64,000 nt of DNA from Arthrobacter gallicola (GTDB taxonomy: Bacteria > Actinomycetota > Actinomycetes > Actinomycetales > Micrococcaceae). The notes under the pieces were generated by a model. It ran no database searches, was not told the origin of the DNA, and worked only from the letters and a program-made list of their open reading frames with translations. Below, one piece after another: positions 54,695-62,202 of this stretch. Within the stretch, counting starts at the first letter, position 1; the number at the start of each line of letters is the position of its first letter. The translations under genes were made by a program, and so were the position numbers. The stretch is taken from positions 664,185 through 728,184 of the forward strand of contig NZ_JACSQD010000001.1 in NCBI RefSeq assembly GCF_014836775.1, given 5' to 3'.

Positions 54695-55786
54695 TTACCG
54701 GGCCTGCACCTGCCAGCACACGCCGTCGAGCCCGGCCCCGAAAGGGTCATCGGCCGCGGACCCGGGCCAAGGTTCGGTGTGCGGTGCGCTGGCTCTCTGC
54801 CAGTTGGTGGGTTCGCCGGCGGGTACCAGCACGTCATTCAGCCACCAGGTTTCCCCCGGTGCCCAGCCTGCCAGCATGGTTTTCGCGTCTCCGGCCGCCA
54901 AGACCACTCCCGCGGTGCTGAGGTAGCCGGTCACGGTCAGATGGACGGCATCATAGTGGTCAGCCACCGCACTGAAGTCCGGCATCACCCAGGTCCCGTC
55001 ACCGGAATGTGGCGCTGCCAGACTCCAGGTGCTTCCACGCGACCGTGTGACATCCAACGGGTAGCGTGCTGCAAGTTCCTGCCAGTCACCCGGACCGTGG
55101 ATCTCATAGATGCGGGTACCAGGGGCCGCACGCACGGGATACGAGCGCGCCAGCGTCCAGTCCAGGGCGTCTTCCACCAGTTGCAGGCCTGCCGGGCCGT
55201 TGCCGGGGACGGCCGGTGTGCTGCTGACGACGCCGGACAGAGTGGGTGAGGACCACCAGCGTCCAGTCCACCCGGTGGAGAACGGTGTGTTCGCTTCCTG
55301 CGTGGTGATCCCTGCCCGCCACCGGGCCAGGGCCGGTCCAGCCCCCTGCAGTGCGGGAGGAGACGTTCCCGGCACCGTACTGGTCTGGATCCACTGCACG
55401 CAGTGGGTCACCGGAGCGGCAGGTTCGCTCCACCAGGCAGCGGCCGGCGAGCGCACGACGGCGGCGGCCAGGGGAAGCAGCGCCCTGCAGGGTTCGGCTT
55501 CCGTCAGCAGCTGCGCTGTTTCATCCGGCGGCTGCCAGTACGCTGCCTGCCTGACGATCCGCACCAGGCTGCGGTGCAGGTCTGCACTGCTGAACTGGGG
55601 CCGCTCCGGGATACCCGCCAGGGTCCGCAGTACCTGCTCACTTTCACGGGACAGTCCCGGAGCCGGCAGCAGCGTGCTTCCGTAGGATTCGCCGGGACGC
55701 CGTGGTGCTGCGAGTTTCGCGAGTTCAAGGCAAAGCCCGCGTCCGCGGGGACCAGCGAGCAGAGCCGTGGTGGATGTGAAATCCAT
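54695..55786 (-). CDS. Conserved-looking hypothetical protein, 363 residues
   Basis: I do not recognise a named family. The protein is soluble, Trp- and Pro-rich, with no signal or membrane segment. Its C-terminal third (YEIHGPGDWQELAARYP, then MPDFSAVADHYDAVHLTVTG, then MLAGWAPGETWWLND) has a well-structured beta-rich look. The N-terminal 200 residues are helical and Ala-rich. Codon bias fits the genome. It is convergent with the mycothiol cluster and downstream of a triplicated 50-bp sequence. Confidence 0.7.
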   Translation of the reverse strand: MDFTSTTALLAGPRGRGLCLELAKLAAPRRPGESYGSTLLPAPGLSRESEQVLRTLAGIPERPQFSSADLHRSLVRIVRQAAYWQPPDETAQLLTEAEPCRALLPLAAAVVRSPAAAWWSEPAAPVTHCVQWIQTSTVPGTSPPALQGAGPALARWRAGITTQEANTPFSTGWTGRWWSSPTLSGVVSSTPAVPGNGPAGLQLVEDALDWTLARSYPVRAAPGTRIYEIHGPGDWQELAARYPLDVTRSRGSTWSLAAPHSGDGTWVMPDFSAVADHYDAVHLTVTGYLSTAGVVLAAGDAKTMLAGWAPGETWWLNDVLVPAGEPTNWQRASAPHTEPWPGSAADDPFGAGLDGVCWQVQAR

Positions 55787-55854
55787 CGATCAAACGTACC
55801 AGCCGTCTCTGTGTGTCCGGACGCGTAGCCCCTGGACGGTTGAAACGGCCAAGA

Positions 55855-55999
55855 CAAGATAACCCTCACGTCCCGCTGGACCGGGTCGCTGACCACCGTC
55901 AGGGCAAGATAACCTTCACGTCCCGCCGGGCCGGGTCGCTGATCACCGTCAGGACAGAACAGCACTCATGCCCCGCCGGGCCGGGTCGCTGACCACAGC
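55855..55999 (-). repeat. Three tandem 50-bp repeats derived from the 3' end of the SRPBCC-like gene
   Basis: Copies starting near 55855, 55905 and 55955 share the cores CCGGGTCGCTGA and CACCGTCAGG. The right-hand copy includes the last codons and stop (55966-55968) of the SRPBCC-like gene; the two others lie in non-coding DNA beyond it. Confidence 0.88.
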
Positions 56000-56847
56000 A
56001 CGGCGCGGTCTCTGATGCTGGTCAGGCAGCGGCGCATGGTGGCCCAGTCCACCGCGTCGAGCGGCAGGGCTGCCAGCCCGCCGGGACGCAGCCGGTACCG
56101 GAACCGGCCGCGTACCAGCAGTCTCGTCTGCCCGCTGCGGACCGGCTGCAGCAGCCATAGCCAGGTGGACCGGCCGTCGCCGTCGGTCCAGAGCATCCAT
56201 TCATTGGGCTGGACTTCCTTGATCCGCAGGCGGTGGCCGGTACCGGGTTGCAGCAGGTCCGCAATGTCATCTCCGATTCCGTCCCCGGTGTCTGCAGCCG
56301 GCAGAAGTGTGAAGAACCGGCGCGGGGCCGGGACCCCCTGGGACCTGGAGTCCGGAACGGTGAAGTCCGGAGCATCTGCGGAGCCGGCAGAGTCAGAGCC
56401 CGGGGAGTCGGCGCCGGGAGAGTCGGAGCGCGGGGAGTCGGCGCCGGGAGAGTCGGAGCGCGGGGAGTCAGCGCCGGGAGACTCAGCGCCCGGAGCACTG
56501 GATCCCGCAGCCTTGGAATCTGGAGCACTGGAATCCGGAGCGCTGAGCCGGTCGAGGAGGTACCAGCCGGTACGTCCGTGGCTCAGCAGGTTCACGAAGG
56601 ACCAGATCTCCGGCGCGGAAGCCGAGATCAGGATGCTGCGCGTATGCTGGCTCACCGGGCCCGAAAGCACTGCGTCGCCGGGCATTCTGTGCCCCGATGG
56701 TGGCATGGAGCGCTGCTGCCGGCGGTGCTGGATGAGCCGGAGGTAGATTCCCGCGGCGGATCCGGCCGCAGCCGCCGCACCCAGCGCCCGCCGATAGGGT
56801 CTGCCTGCGGTCCCGAAGGCATCCCGCCAGCGCGCCACAAAAGGCAC
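55966..56847 (-). CDS. SRPBCC-like protein with Ser/Asp/Pro insert
   Basis: I start it at the GTG (56847) that overlaps the TAG of a short upstream frame (TAGTG), giving 293 residues; the true N-terminus is uncertain. After a hydrophobic segment (ALGAAAAAGSAAGIYLRL) comes HTRSILISASAPEIWSFVNL and HGRTGWYLLDRL, then GHRLRIKEVQPNEWMLW, SGQTRLLVRGRFRYR. This is the order seen in SRPBCC/polyketide-cyclase-like proteins. A repeat-rich Ser/Asp/Pro loop of about 60 residues interrupts the domain. Ligand unknown. Confidence 0.65.
   Translation of the reverse strand: MPFVARWRDAFGTAGRPYRRALGAAAAAGSAAGIYLRLIQHRRQQRSMPPSGHRMPGDAVLSGPVSQHTRSILISASAPEIWSFVNLLSHGRTGWYLLDRLSAPDSSAPDSKAAGSSAPGAESPGADSPRSDSPGADSPRSDSPGADSPGSDSAGSADAPDFTVPDSRSQGVPAPRRFFTLLPAADTGDGIGDDIADLLQPGTGHRLRIKEVQPNEWMLWTDGDGRSTWLWLLQPVRSGQTRLLVRGRFRYRLRPGGLAALPLDAVDWATMRRCLTSIRDRAVLWSATRPGGA
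56401..56490 (-). repeat. 30-bp tandem repeat encoding a Ser/Asp/Pro loop
   Basis: Units 56401-56430 and 56431-56460 are identical over all 30 bases and a third (56461-56490) is diverged. They encode the decapeptide PGADSPRSDS inside the SRPBCC-like protein. Confidence 0.92.
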
Positions 56848-57044
56848 TAGTCCTGTTCCCGCATGCTCAGGCCCGGCAGTCTCAGTTTCAGGACAGCCAG
56901 GTTCAGGACAGCCAGGCCCGGCACTCTCGGTTTCAGCACTCTCAGTTTCAGAACAGCCAGTTCCAGAACAGCCAGCGCGCGGCTGCCGGCAGAAATCCTG
57001 CCCTCCAGACCGACTCCGCTGAACGTCCCGCCGTCGTCGAACAT
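56847..57044 (-). CDS. Short frame with strong ribosome site, upstream part of the SRPBCC-like gene or coupled leader
   Basis: A 65-codon frame beginning MFDDGGTFSGVGLEG, with AAAGGAG seven bases before the ATG, the best start signal in this locus. The first 25 codons have normal high third-position GC. It then enters a repetitive stretch (about 56870-56975) and ends at a TAG overlapping the GTG of the SRPBCC-like gene. Either it is a coupled leader peptide, or it is the real N-terminus, separated from the rest by a frameshift in the repeat. Confidence 0.5.
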   Translation of the reverse strand: MFDDGGTFSGVGLEGRISAGSRALAVLELAVLKLRVLKPRVPGLAVLNLAVLKLRLPGLSMREQD

Positions 57045-57141
57045 GGTGGCACTCCTTTGCCTTGCCGTGCCCCTCGATGATAAACCCGGGAGTCCGCCCC
57101 GGCACCGGTTAGCCCGATGTACCGTGACGGCCTTCATCCAG

Positions 57142-57174
57142 CCGGAGCCTCTCCGGGAGCTATCCCGGCTCCGG
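57142..57174 (-). terminator. Hairpin at the end of the PIG-L gene
   Basis: CCGGAGCC (57142-57149) pairs with GGCTCCGG (57167-57174), with inner GGGA/TCCC; the stem spans the stop codon of the PIG-L gene. No T-run follows. Confidence 0.4.
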
Positions 57175-57975
57175 CAGACCCTCAAAAACGTCGCCAAGCA
57201 CGGCTGCCTCGGCTGGTCTGGGCGGCCAGGCAATGACCAGGGCTTCCGCCCCGACAGCGCGGGCCCACCGGGCGTCTTCCTCGGCGTCCGGCGGAACACC
57301 CGGGGAGACAACATGGCGCTGGGTCCGGTGCTCCATAAGTCCGGCAACCACCCGGTGGGCCACGGTGCTGACATCCACCTCAATGCCTATCTGCTCATCC
57401 GGCACCGGATGCAGGTCATACATCCGGCCGGCGTCCCAGGGGTCCAGACCGTGGAGAATCCGCCCGCGGTTCCAGCGCTCCCAGGTGGAGCGGCGGAGGG
57501 CACCGTGGACCAGCCGCAGCAGGCCTGGACCGCCGTCGTCCCGCAGGTCCGAAAACGCCACGTCGGTGGCTGCCCCTACCGCAATATGGTCCGGATGGCC
57601 GGTAATGCCGTCGGGCCCAAAGGTGGCGACGACGTCGGGCCGCTCCTCCGCGAGGATCACGCCGATGCGGTCCGTGAGTTCCGTCTGCGGCACACCGGCG
57701 AGCGCGCCGTCGTCATAGTCCAGCCACTCGTGCCGGTCCGGAGGACGGCCGTGCGCCGTCCAGGCGGCGTCCATTTCCCGGCGCCGAATCCGGCCAAGCG
57801 GTTCATGCAGCGGCGGGTAGGCGGGATCGACCTGCCCGGCACCGCCGTCCGTTGCATGGACCAGGATGAACCGGAACCCGGGATCGTATTCGTGGAGTGC
57901 TACTGTGCCGGCCAGCCCGTAGGCATCGTCATCGGGGTGCGCGACCACCAGGGCCAGAACGCGCGGGGCGGACAT
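57160..57975 (-). CDS. PIG-L/LmbE-family deacetylase
   Basis: A 271-residue zinc hydrolase starting at MSAPRVLALVVAHPDDD (57975) behind GGAGG; a much longer open frame upstream is antisense to the lipase maturation factor and rejected. The AHPDD motif and the GHPDHIAVG histidines supply the metal site. Relatives include MshB and Mca of mycothiol metabolism, but this one lacks clear features to assign it to either; deacetylation of an N-acetyl sugar derivative is the safe statement. Confidence 0.88.
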   Translation of the reverse strand: MSAPRVLALVVAHPDDDAYGLAGTVALHEYDPGFRFILVHATDGGAGQVDPAYPPLHEPLGRIRRREMDAAWTAHGRPPDRHEWLDYDDGALAGVPQTELTDRIGVILAEERPDVVATFGPDGITGHPDHIAVGAATDVAFSDLRDDGGPGLLRLVHGALRRSTWERWNRGRILHGLDPWDAGRMYDLHPVPDEQIGIEVDVSTVAHRVVAGLMEHRTQRHVVSPGVPPDAEEDARWARAVGAEALVIAWPPRPAEAAVLGDVFEGLPEPG

Positions 57976-58050
57976 TTCGCCACCTCCGAAGCTGGAGAGT
58001 TTTTGCCACCAGTCCCAGCTTAGGAGCATCGGGGCTAGTGTGGTGGCGCC

Positions 58051-59487
58051 ATGGAATATTTCAATGCCGAGGGATATGAGCTGGCGCGGCAGGTCCTGCA
58101 GCGCGGCACGGCGGCCGTGTTCCTGCTCGCGTTTGTGGCTGCGGCAGCCCAGTTCCCGGCACTGCTGGGTGAGCGCGGCCTGCTGCCGGCACCCCGGTAC
58201 CTGGAACGGACCGCAGGCCGGCGGATTCCCACACTTTTCCGCCTGCACTACTCGGACCGTTTTCTCCGTGCGGTGGCGTGGTCCGGCGCCGCGGCCGCTG
58301 CTTTGCTGGTGGCCGGGCTGCCGCAGCAGGGCCCGCCCTGGGTGCCTCTGCTGATGTTTGGCCTGATCTGGTTCCTGTACCTGTCGATAGTGAATGTGGG
58401 CCAGGTGTTCTACGGGTTCGGCTGGGAGTCCCTGCTGCTTGAAGCCGGCTTCCTGGCCGCCTTCCTGGGCTCTAACGAGGTTGCGCCTCCGGTCACGGTG
58501 CTGTTCCTGTTCCGCTGGCTGGTGTTCCGGCTGGAGTTCGGTGCCGGATTGATCAAGCTGCGCGGCGACCGGGTGTGGCGGGACCTGACCGCGCTGTACT
58601 ACCACCATGAGACCCAGCCGATGCCCAATCCGGCCAGCTGGTTCTTTCATCATCTCCCCAAGCCGCTGCACAAGGTTGAGGTGCTGGGCAACCACTTCGC
58701 CCAGCTGGTGGTTCCGGTATTTCTTTTCTTCCCGCAGCCGGTGGCTTCCATCGCAGCCGCCCTGGTAATCCTCACGCAGCTGTGGCTGGTGCTTTCGGGC
58801 AACTTTGCCTGGCTCAACGTCCTGACCATTCTGGTGGCCTTCAGCGCCGTGAACGATGCCGCCGTGCAGGCAGTTCTGCCCTGGGCGTCCTTCAGTTCAC
58901 CGGAACCGGGCAGCACACCGGTGTGGTTTGCGGTGGTGGTGCTGATGATGACGGCGGCCATGCTCTACTGGGCGTGGGAGCCGCTGCGGAACCTGTTCAG
59001 CCGGGACCAGCTGATGAATGCGTCCTTCAACCGCTGGCATCTCTCCAACGCCTATGGTGCCTTTGGCAGTATCACCCGGCGGCGGAACGAAATAGTCATT
59101 GAGGGGACCCTGGACGAGCCGGGGCCGGACGCGCGCTGGCTGGAGTATGGCTTCCATGGCAAGCCGGGTGACCCGGGACGGCTGCCGCGCCAGTTCGCTC
59201 CCTACCACCTGCGGCTGGACTGGCTGATGTGGTTCCTGGCCCTGGGTGCCTCCGGCGGGAACTGGTTTCCGGTTCTGCTCGGAAAACTGCTCGCTGCGGA
59301 TCCGCAGACGCTGAAGCTTCTGCGCGTGGACCCGTTTGACGGTGCGCGGCCGCGCTGGATCCGCGCCCGTGTCTTCCGGTACCGGTTCTCCACACCGGAA
59401 GAACTGCGCCGCTGGCACGTCTGGTGGGTCCGTGAACCTTCCGGCGTCCTGGTGGATCCCCTCCAGCTCAGGCCCCGGGACGTTTGA
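58051..59487 (+). CDS. Lipase maturation factor family membrane protein
   Basis: A 478-residue protein with about nine hydrophobic segments and the LMF pattern: FRLHYSDRFLRAVAW, GQVFYGFGWESLLLEAGFLA, FRLEFGAGLIKLRGD, LTALYYHHETQPMPNPASW, and a C-terminal soluble domain with RQFAPYHLRLDWLMWFLALG. Animal LMF1 helps lipases fold in the ER; the bacterial role is unknown. It is divergent from the PIG-L gene across 75 bp. Confidence 0.88.
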   Translation: MEYFNAEGYELARQVLQRGTAAVFLLAFVAAAAQFPALLGERGLLPAPRYLERTAGRRIPTLFRLHYSDRFLRAVAWSGAAAAALLVAGLPQQGPPWVPLLMFGLIWFLYLSIVNVGQVFYGFGWESLLLEAGFLAAFLGSNEVAPPVTVLFLFRWLVFRLEFGAGLIKLRGDRVWRDLTALYYHHETQPMPNPASWFFHHLPKPLHKVEVLGNHFAQLVVPVFLFFPQPVASIAAALVILTQLWLVLSGNFAWLNVLTILVAFSAVNDAAVQAVLPWASFSSPEPGSTPVWFAVVVLMMTAAMLYWAWEPLRNLFSRDQLMNASFNRWHLSNAYGAFGSITRRRNEIVIEGTLDEPGPDARWLEYGFHGKPGDPGRLPRQFAPYHLRLDWLMWFLALGASGGNWFPVLLGKLLAADPQTLKLLRVDPFDGARPRWIRARVFRYRFSTPEELRRWHVWWVREPSGVLVDPLQLRPRDV

Positions 59488-59538
59488 GCCGCCGTAACTG
59501 TCTGAGCCCCCGTAACTAAGGAACCGGTCCCGGCGGCC

Positions 59539-60324
59539 CTAGGATCCGTCCGGTTTGGTTACCACCGTGTGCGTGGCGTGGTCGTAAAGGAACGTCACCG
59601 GACCCCCGGCATGATGGAAACCGTAGTTCGCGCCGTCGAAGTGGGCGCCGTACCCGTAGTTCTCATCCCAGGAACCGTTCAGGGCAGCCTTGTACTCGTA
59701 GTCACCGGAGGGAAGATCGACCGTGAGTTTCCACAGTTCATCGCTGCGGTCAAAGCCCAGCTGGACCGCAGGGTCCGCGGGCGCCCAGTCCTCGCCGCCA
59801 AGCAGGGCACCGAAATTACCGGTCACAGCAACCGCATTCGGCTGGGGAAAGGACGGCCCGTCATAGTGGTCCTCAGGATGGGATCCGTGCGGCTGCCCGG
59901 CAGGCACAGCGGAGGCGTCACGCAGCGCCTCCTCCAGCACTTCCTCGCTGTGGGTTTCCGCCTGCGTCACCACGGTCTGGGACTCCTTGGTCCCCCTCAG
60001 GGCAGCCTGCAGCTGTTCCACCTCCGGGAAATCGGCCAGGGCGGCGCGTCCCGTTCCGGTGATGCTCCAGCCGGCGCGGCCTTCCTTCAGGATCCAGCCG
60101 GCCTTCACAAGCTTGGTGCTGGCGGTGACCAGGGCGCGTTCACCGCGGGCAACTCCGCTGGCCAAGAATTCGGCTTCGGTTCCTTCCAGGGGCACCCGTT
60201 CCAAAACCTGCTTCAGCACATCGGCCCGGCCGGTCCTTGCGGGATTGGATGGATCCTGGCTGGCCAGGATTTCCAGGATGGCTTTCAGCCGGACGGCAGT
60301 GTTTTCAACGCTCTTCTTAGGCAA
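59539..60324 (-). CDS. Winged-helix (Mrr_N-like) protein fused to a pullulanase X25-type glycan-binding domain
   Basis: A 261-residue cytoplasmic protein of two parts. Residues 1-115 form a winged-helix region (RADVLKQVLERVPL, then ALVTASTKLVKAGWILKEG, RAGWSITGTGRAALADF) like the Mrr N-terminal domain. Residues about 160-255 read like an X25/starch-binding beta sandwich: VTGNFGALLGGEDWAPADP, LPSGDYEYKAALNGSWDENY, GGPVTFLYDHATHTV. No signal peptide or catalytic domain is present. It might be a carbohydrate-sensing regulator (hypothesis). Normal X25 domains occur in secreted amylases. Confidence 0.75.
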   Translation of the reverse strand: MPKKSVENTAVRLKAILEILASQDPSNPARTGRADVLKQVLERVPLEGTEAEFLASGVARGERALVTASTKLVKAGWILKEGRAGWSITGTGRAALADFPEVEQLQAALRGTKESQTVVTQAETHSEEVLEEALRDASAVPAGQPHGSHPEDHYDGPSFPQPNAVAVTGNFGALLGGEDWAPADPAVQLGFDRSDELWKLTVDLPSGDYEYKAALNGSWDENYGYGAHFDGANYGFHHAGGPVTFLYDHATHTVVTKPDGS

Positions 60325-60417
60325 GGCGGGGTCCTCCAGATCGGTTGCGGCTGGTTTGTTCTGTCTGCTGGGCGGGCTCTGCGTCCAGGACCGCTTCGAT
60401 GCGGTTCGCGCCTGATG

Positions 60418-61197
60418 CTAATGGGCACAGGCTGTGGTGGGAAGTCCGGGGGCCGGCCCGGCAGAGAATGCGGGCAGGCGGGACGCATCCCCTTGACGGA
60501 GCCGGGCATACCTGCGATAGCCGGCCAGGAGGGCGGCTTCGGCGTCATCCATCGTGAGCCCCGGGACCAGGTCCTCGGCGGCGCCTGCGGTAGCGGGGTC
60601 CCAGTCAAGGCCCAGGGCCGCGTAGACGGATGTCAGCACGCGGCGCAGCGGAGCGGCATTGCGGACCACCACCACCGAGGAAAACAGCCAGGCTCCGGAC
60701 ACCACACGCTGCGCGGTTCCCACCAGCTTGATGCGGTTATCTCCCGTTCCGCCATGCACGGTGTACTCCCCCGGGCAATACTCTCCCGGGATTTCCCCCA
60801 CGCCGGCCGGCACCCCGGCGTCCTGCAGTGCTGTGGCCAGCAGCTCGGCAAAGCAGGAAAAGCGGGCCAGGGAACGGGCGACGGCGTTGGGCTCGGGTTC
60901 AATGTGATCCACGATCAGGCAGCCCTCGTGGTAGGCAGCCGCCCGTCCGCCAGCTTTGCGGATCAGCGGTTCGAAGCCCTGGTCGCGGCAGGCAGCGGCG
61001 GCGGCGGCGAATCCCGGCAGCCGGGCATCGCGCTGGCCGAAGGCAACCGTGGGCCGGGGACGGTAGATCCGCAGCGCAGGGCCGAGCTCCCCATTCCGGG
61101 CCGAGGCCAGCATTGCCAGGGCGGCCTCGAGGTCCGCAGCCGCTCCGATCGATTGCTCCTGGCGGTAAACGTCCAGGACTTTGGCGCGTTCTTCCAC
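60418..61197 (-). CDS. Lipoate-protein ligase A family protein (LplA/LipM-like)
   Basis: A 259-residue BPL/LplA/LipB-fold protein with a GTG start three bases after the thioesterase stop. It has the RIYRPRPTVAFGQRD segment, the RKAGGRAAAYHEGCL loop typical of lipoate ligases, and a KLVGTAQRVVSGAWLFS segment with the catalytic-type lysine. It would transfer lipoyl or octanoyl groups, but a biotin-ligase-like or other acyltransferase function remains possible. Confidence 0.82.
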   Translation of the reverse strand: MEERAKVLDVYRQEQSIGAAADLEAALAMLASARNGELGPALRIYRPRPTVAFGQRDARLPGFAAAAAACRDQGFEPLIRKAGGRAAAYHEGCLIVDHIEPEPNAVARSLARFSCFAELLATALQDAGVPAGVGEIPGEYCPGEYTVHGGTGDNRIKLVGTAQRVVSGAWLFSSVVVVRNAAPLRRVLTSVYAALGLDWDPATAGAAEDLVPGLTMDDAEAALLAGYRRYARLRQGDASRLPAFSAGPAPGLPTTACAH

Positions 61198-61200
61198 CGG

Positions 61201-61986
61201 TTAGCCCCTGCCCAGGGGGCGGACCGTGAGGATTTGTTCGCTGCGTCCGAAAGGACCGGTCTGGTCGTGCAGAACCGAGGAGGTCAGACCGATGCCGTCC
61301 GTGCCGAAGGTGACACGGGTATCCAGTCCCAGCCAGCGGCCCTCGGGTTTGCGGTACAGATGCATCTGCAGGTCCACGTTGGGGAACATCCAGCTGTCCC
61401 CGCCCGGCGGGACCCGTGCTGCTATGCCGTTGGCTGCGTCCACCAGGCCCAGCAGGCTGACGAGGTCCGGGGTGGGTTCACCGTCCACCATCTCAAAGGG
61501 TGAGCGCACCCAGACCTGGCCGCGGCCGGGGCGCAGTCCGGGCACAGCACGGAATTCCAGGGAATTGATGAAGTTACCCGGCCAGGCGGTCATCCCGTCG
61601 AAGCTGGCGGTTTCCTCCGGTCCGGGCATCGTTTCATCCTCCACCGCGGCTACCTCAGCGGAGTTCCCTAGGGCGAGCCGCCAGGCCGTCGCCCGGATGG
61701 CGGTGCGCCCGCCGGATATGAACTCGGCTTCCAGCAGCTCGATCGTGCGGCCGGGCCGGATGACCTTGGTCCGTACATCGAACGTGCCCTGCGGAATGAT
61801 GCCCAGAATTTCGAAGCTGACCCGTGCCAGCCGCATGTCCGGCCGGGGATCGGTCTTTTCCAGGCAATGAACCAGAAGGCCGGCGGCCGGAGCCATGTGC
61901 TGTTCGTGCGCGTTCCAGGCCCCCTGCGTGTGCGGCGTTGACTCGAACGTTCCCTCACCCAGCGGGCGGTAATACGATTCCGGCAC
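61201..61986 (-). CDS. TesB-like thioesterase family protein (double hotdog)
   Basis: A 261-residue protein. The GTG at 61986 (VPESYYRPLGEGTFESTPHT) is preferred because AGGAGG lies four bases upstream; an in-frame TTG further up lacks this. It has two hotdog halves: WNAHEQHMAPAAGLLVH and DPRPDMRLARVSFEILGIIP in the first, VDLQMHLYRKPEGRWLGLD and VTFGTDGIGLTSSVLHDQTG in the second. It probably hydrolyses acyl-CoA. It is coupled to the lipoate-ligase-like gene. Confidence 0.85.
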   Translation of the reverse strand: MPESYYRPLGEGTFESTPHTQGAWNAHEQHMAPAAGLLVHCLEKTDPRPDMRLARVSFEILGIIPQGTFDVRTKVIRPGRTIELLEAEFISGGRTAIRATAWRLALGNSAEVAAVEDETMPGPEETASFDGMTAWPGNFINSLEFRAVPGLRPGRGQVWVRSPFEMVDGEPTPDLVSLLGLVDAANGIAARVPPGGDSWMFPNVDLQMHLYRKPEGRWLGLDTRVTFGTDGIGLTSSVLHDQTGPFGRSEQILTVRPLGRG

Positions 61987-62202
61987 AAATCCTCCTGGCA
62001 GGTGCTCCAAAGATGCGCTTTTAGGCTACAGGAGCCGGTGCGGGCCGGAGCACTTCCCCGCCGCGGTGCCGCCGGCTTTGCGGCCGGCCCTTCCAGCCCG
62101 TCCGGCCCAGCGGCAGAATGAGTGACCGGACAGCCGGTCAGGCAGTGTCCCGTTGCAAACCGGCTGGGCCTGGACAAACCAACTAGACGAAACCGAGGAC
62201 GC

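Noticed and set aside
55504-55965. A 153-codon minus-strand frame across the 50-bp repeats
   Set aside because: It mostly overlaps the 54695-55786 gene in another frame and exists because the repeats remain open; no ribosome site or domain.
57976-58695. Upstream extension of the PIG-L frame (to a start at 58695)
   Set aside because: It is antisense to the lipase maturation factor, and the ATG at 57975 has GGAGG and the family start.
59569-61503. A 644-codon plus-strand open frame across the X25, lipoate-ligase and thioesterase genes
   Set aside because: Antisense shadow of three well-supported genes; no motif, and codon bias is wrong for its frame.
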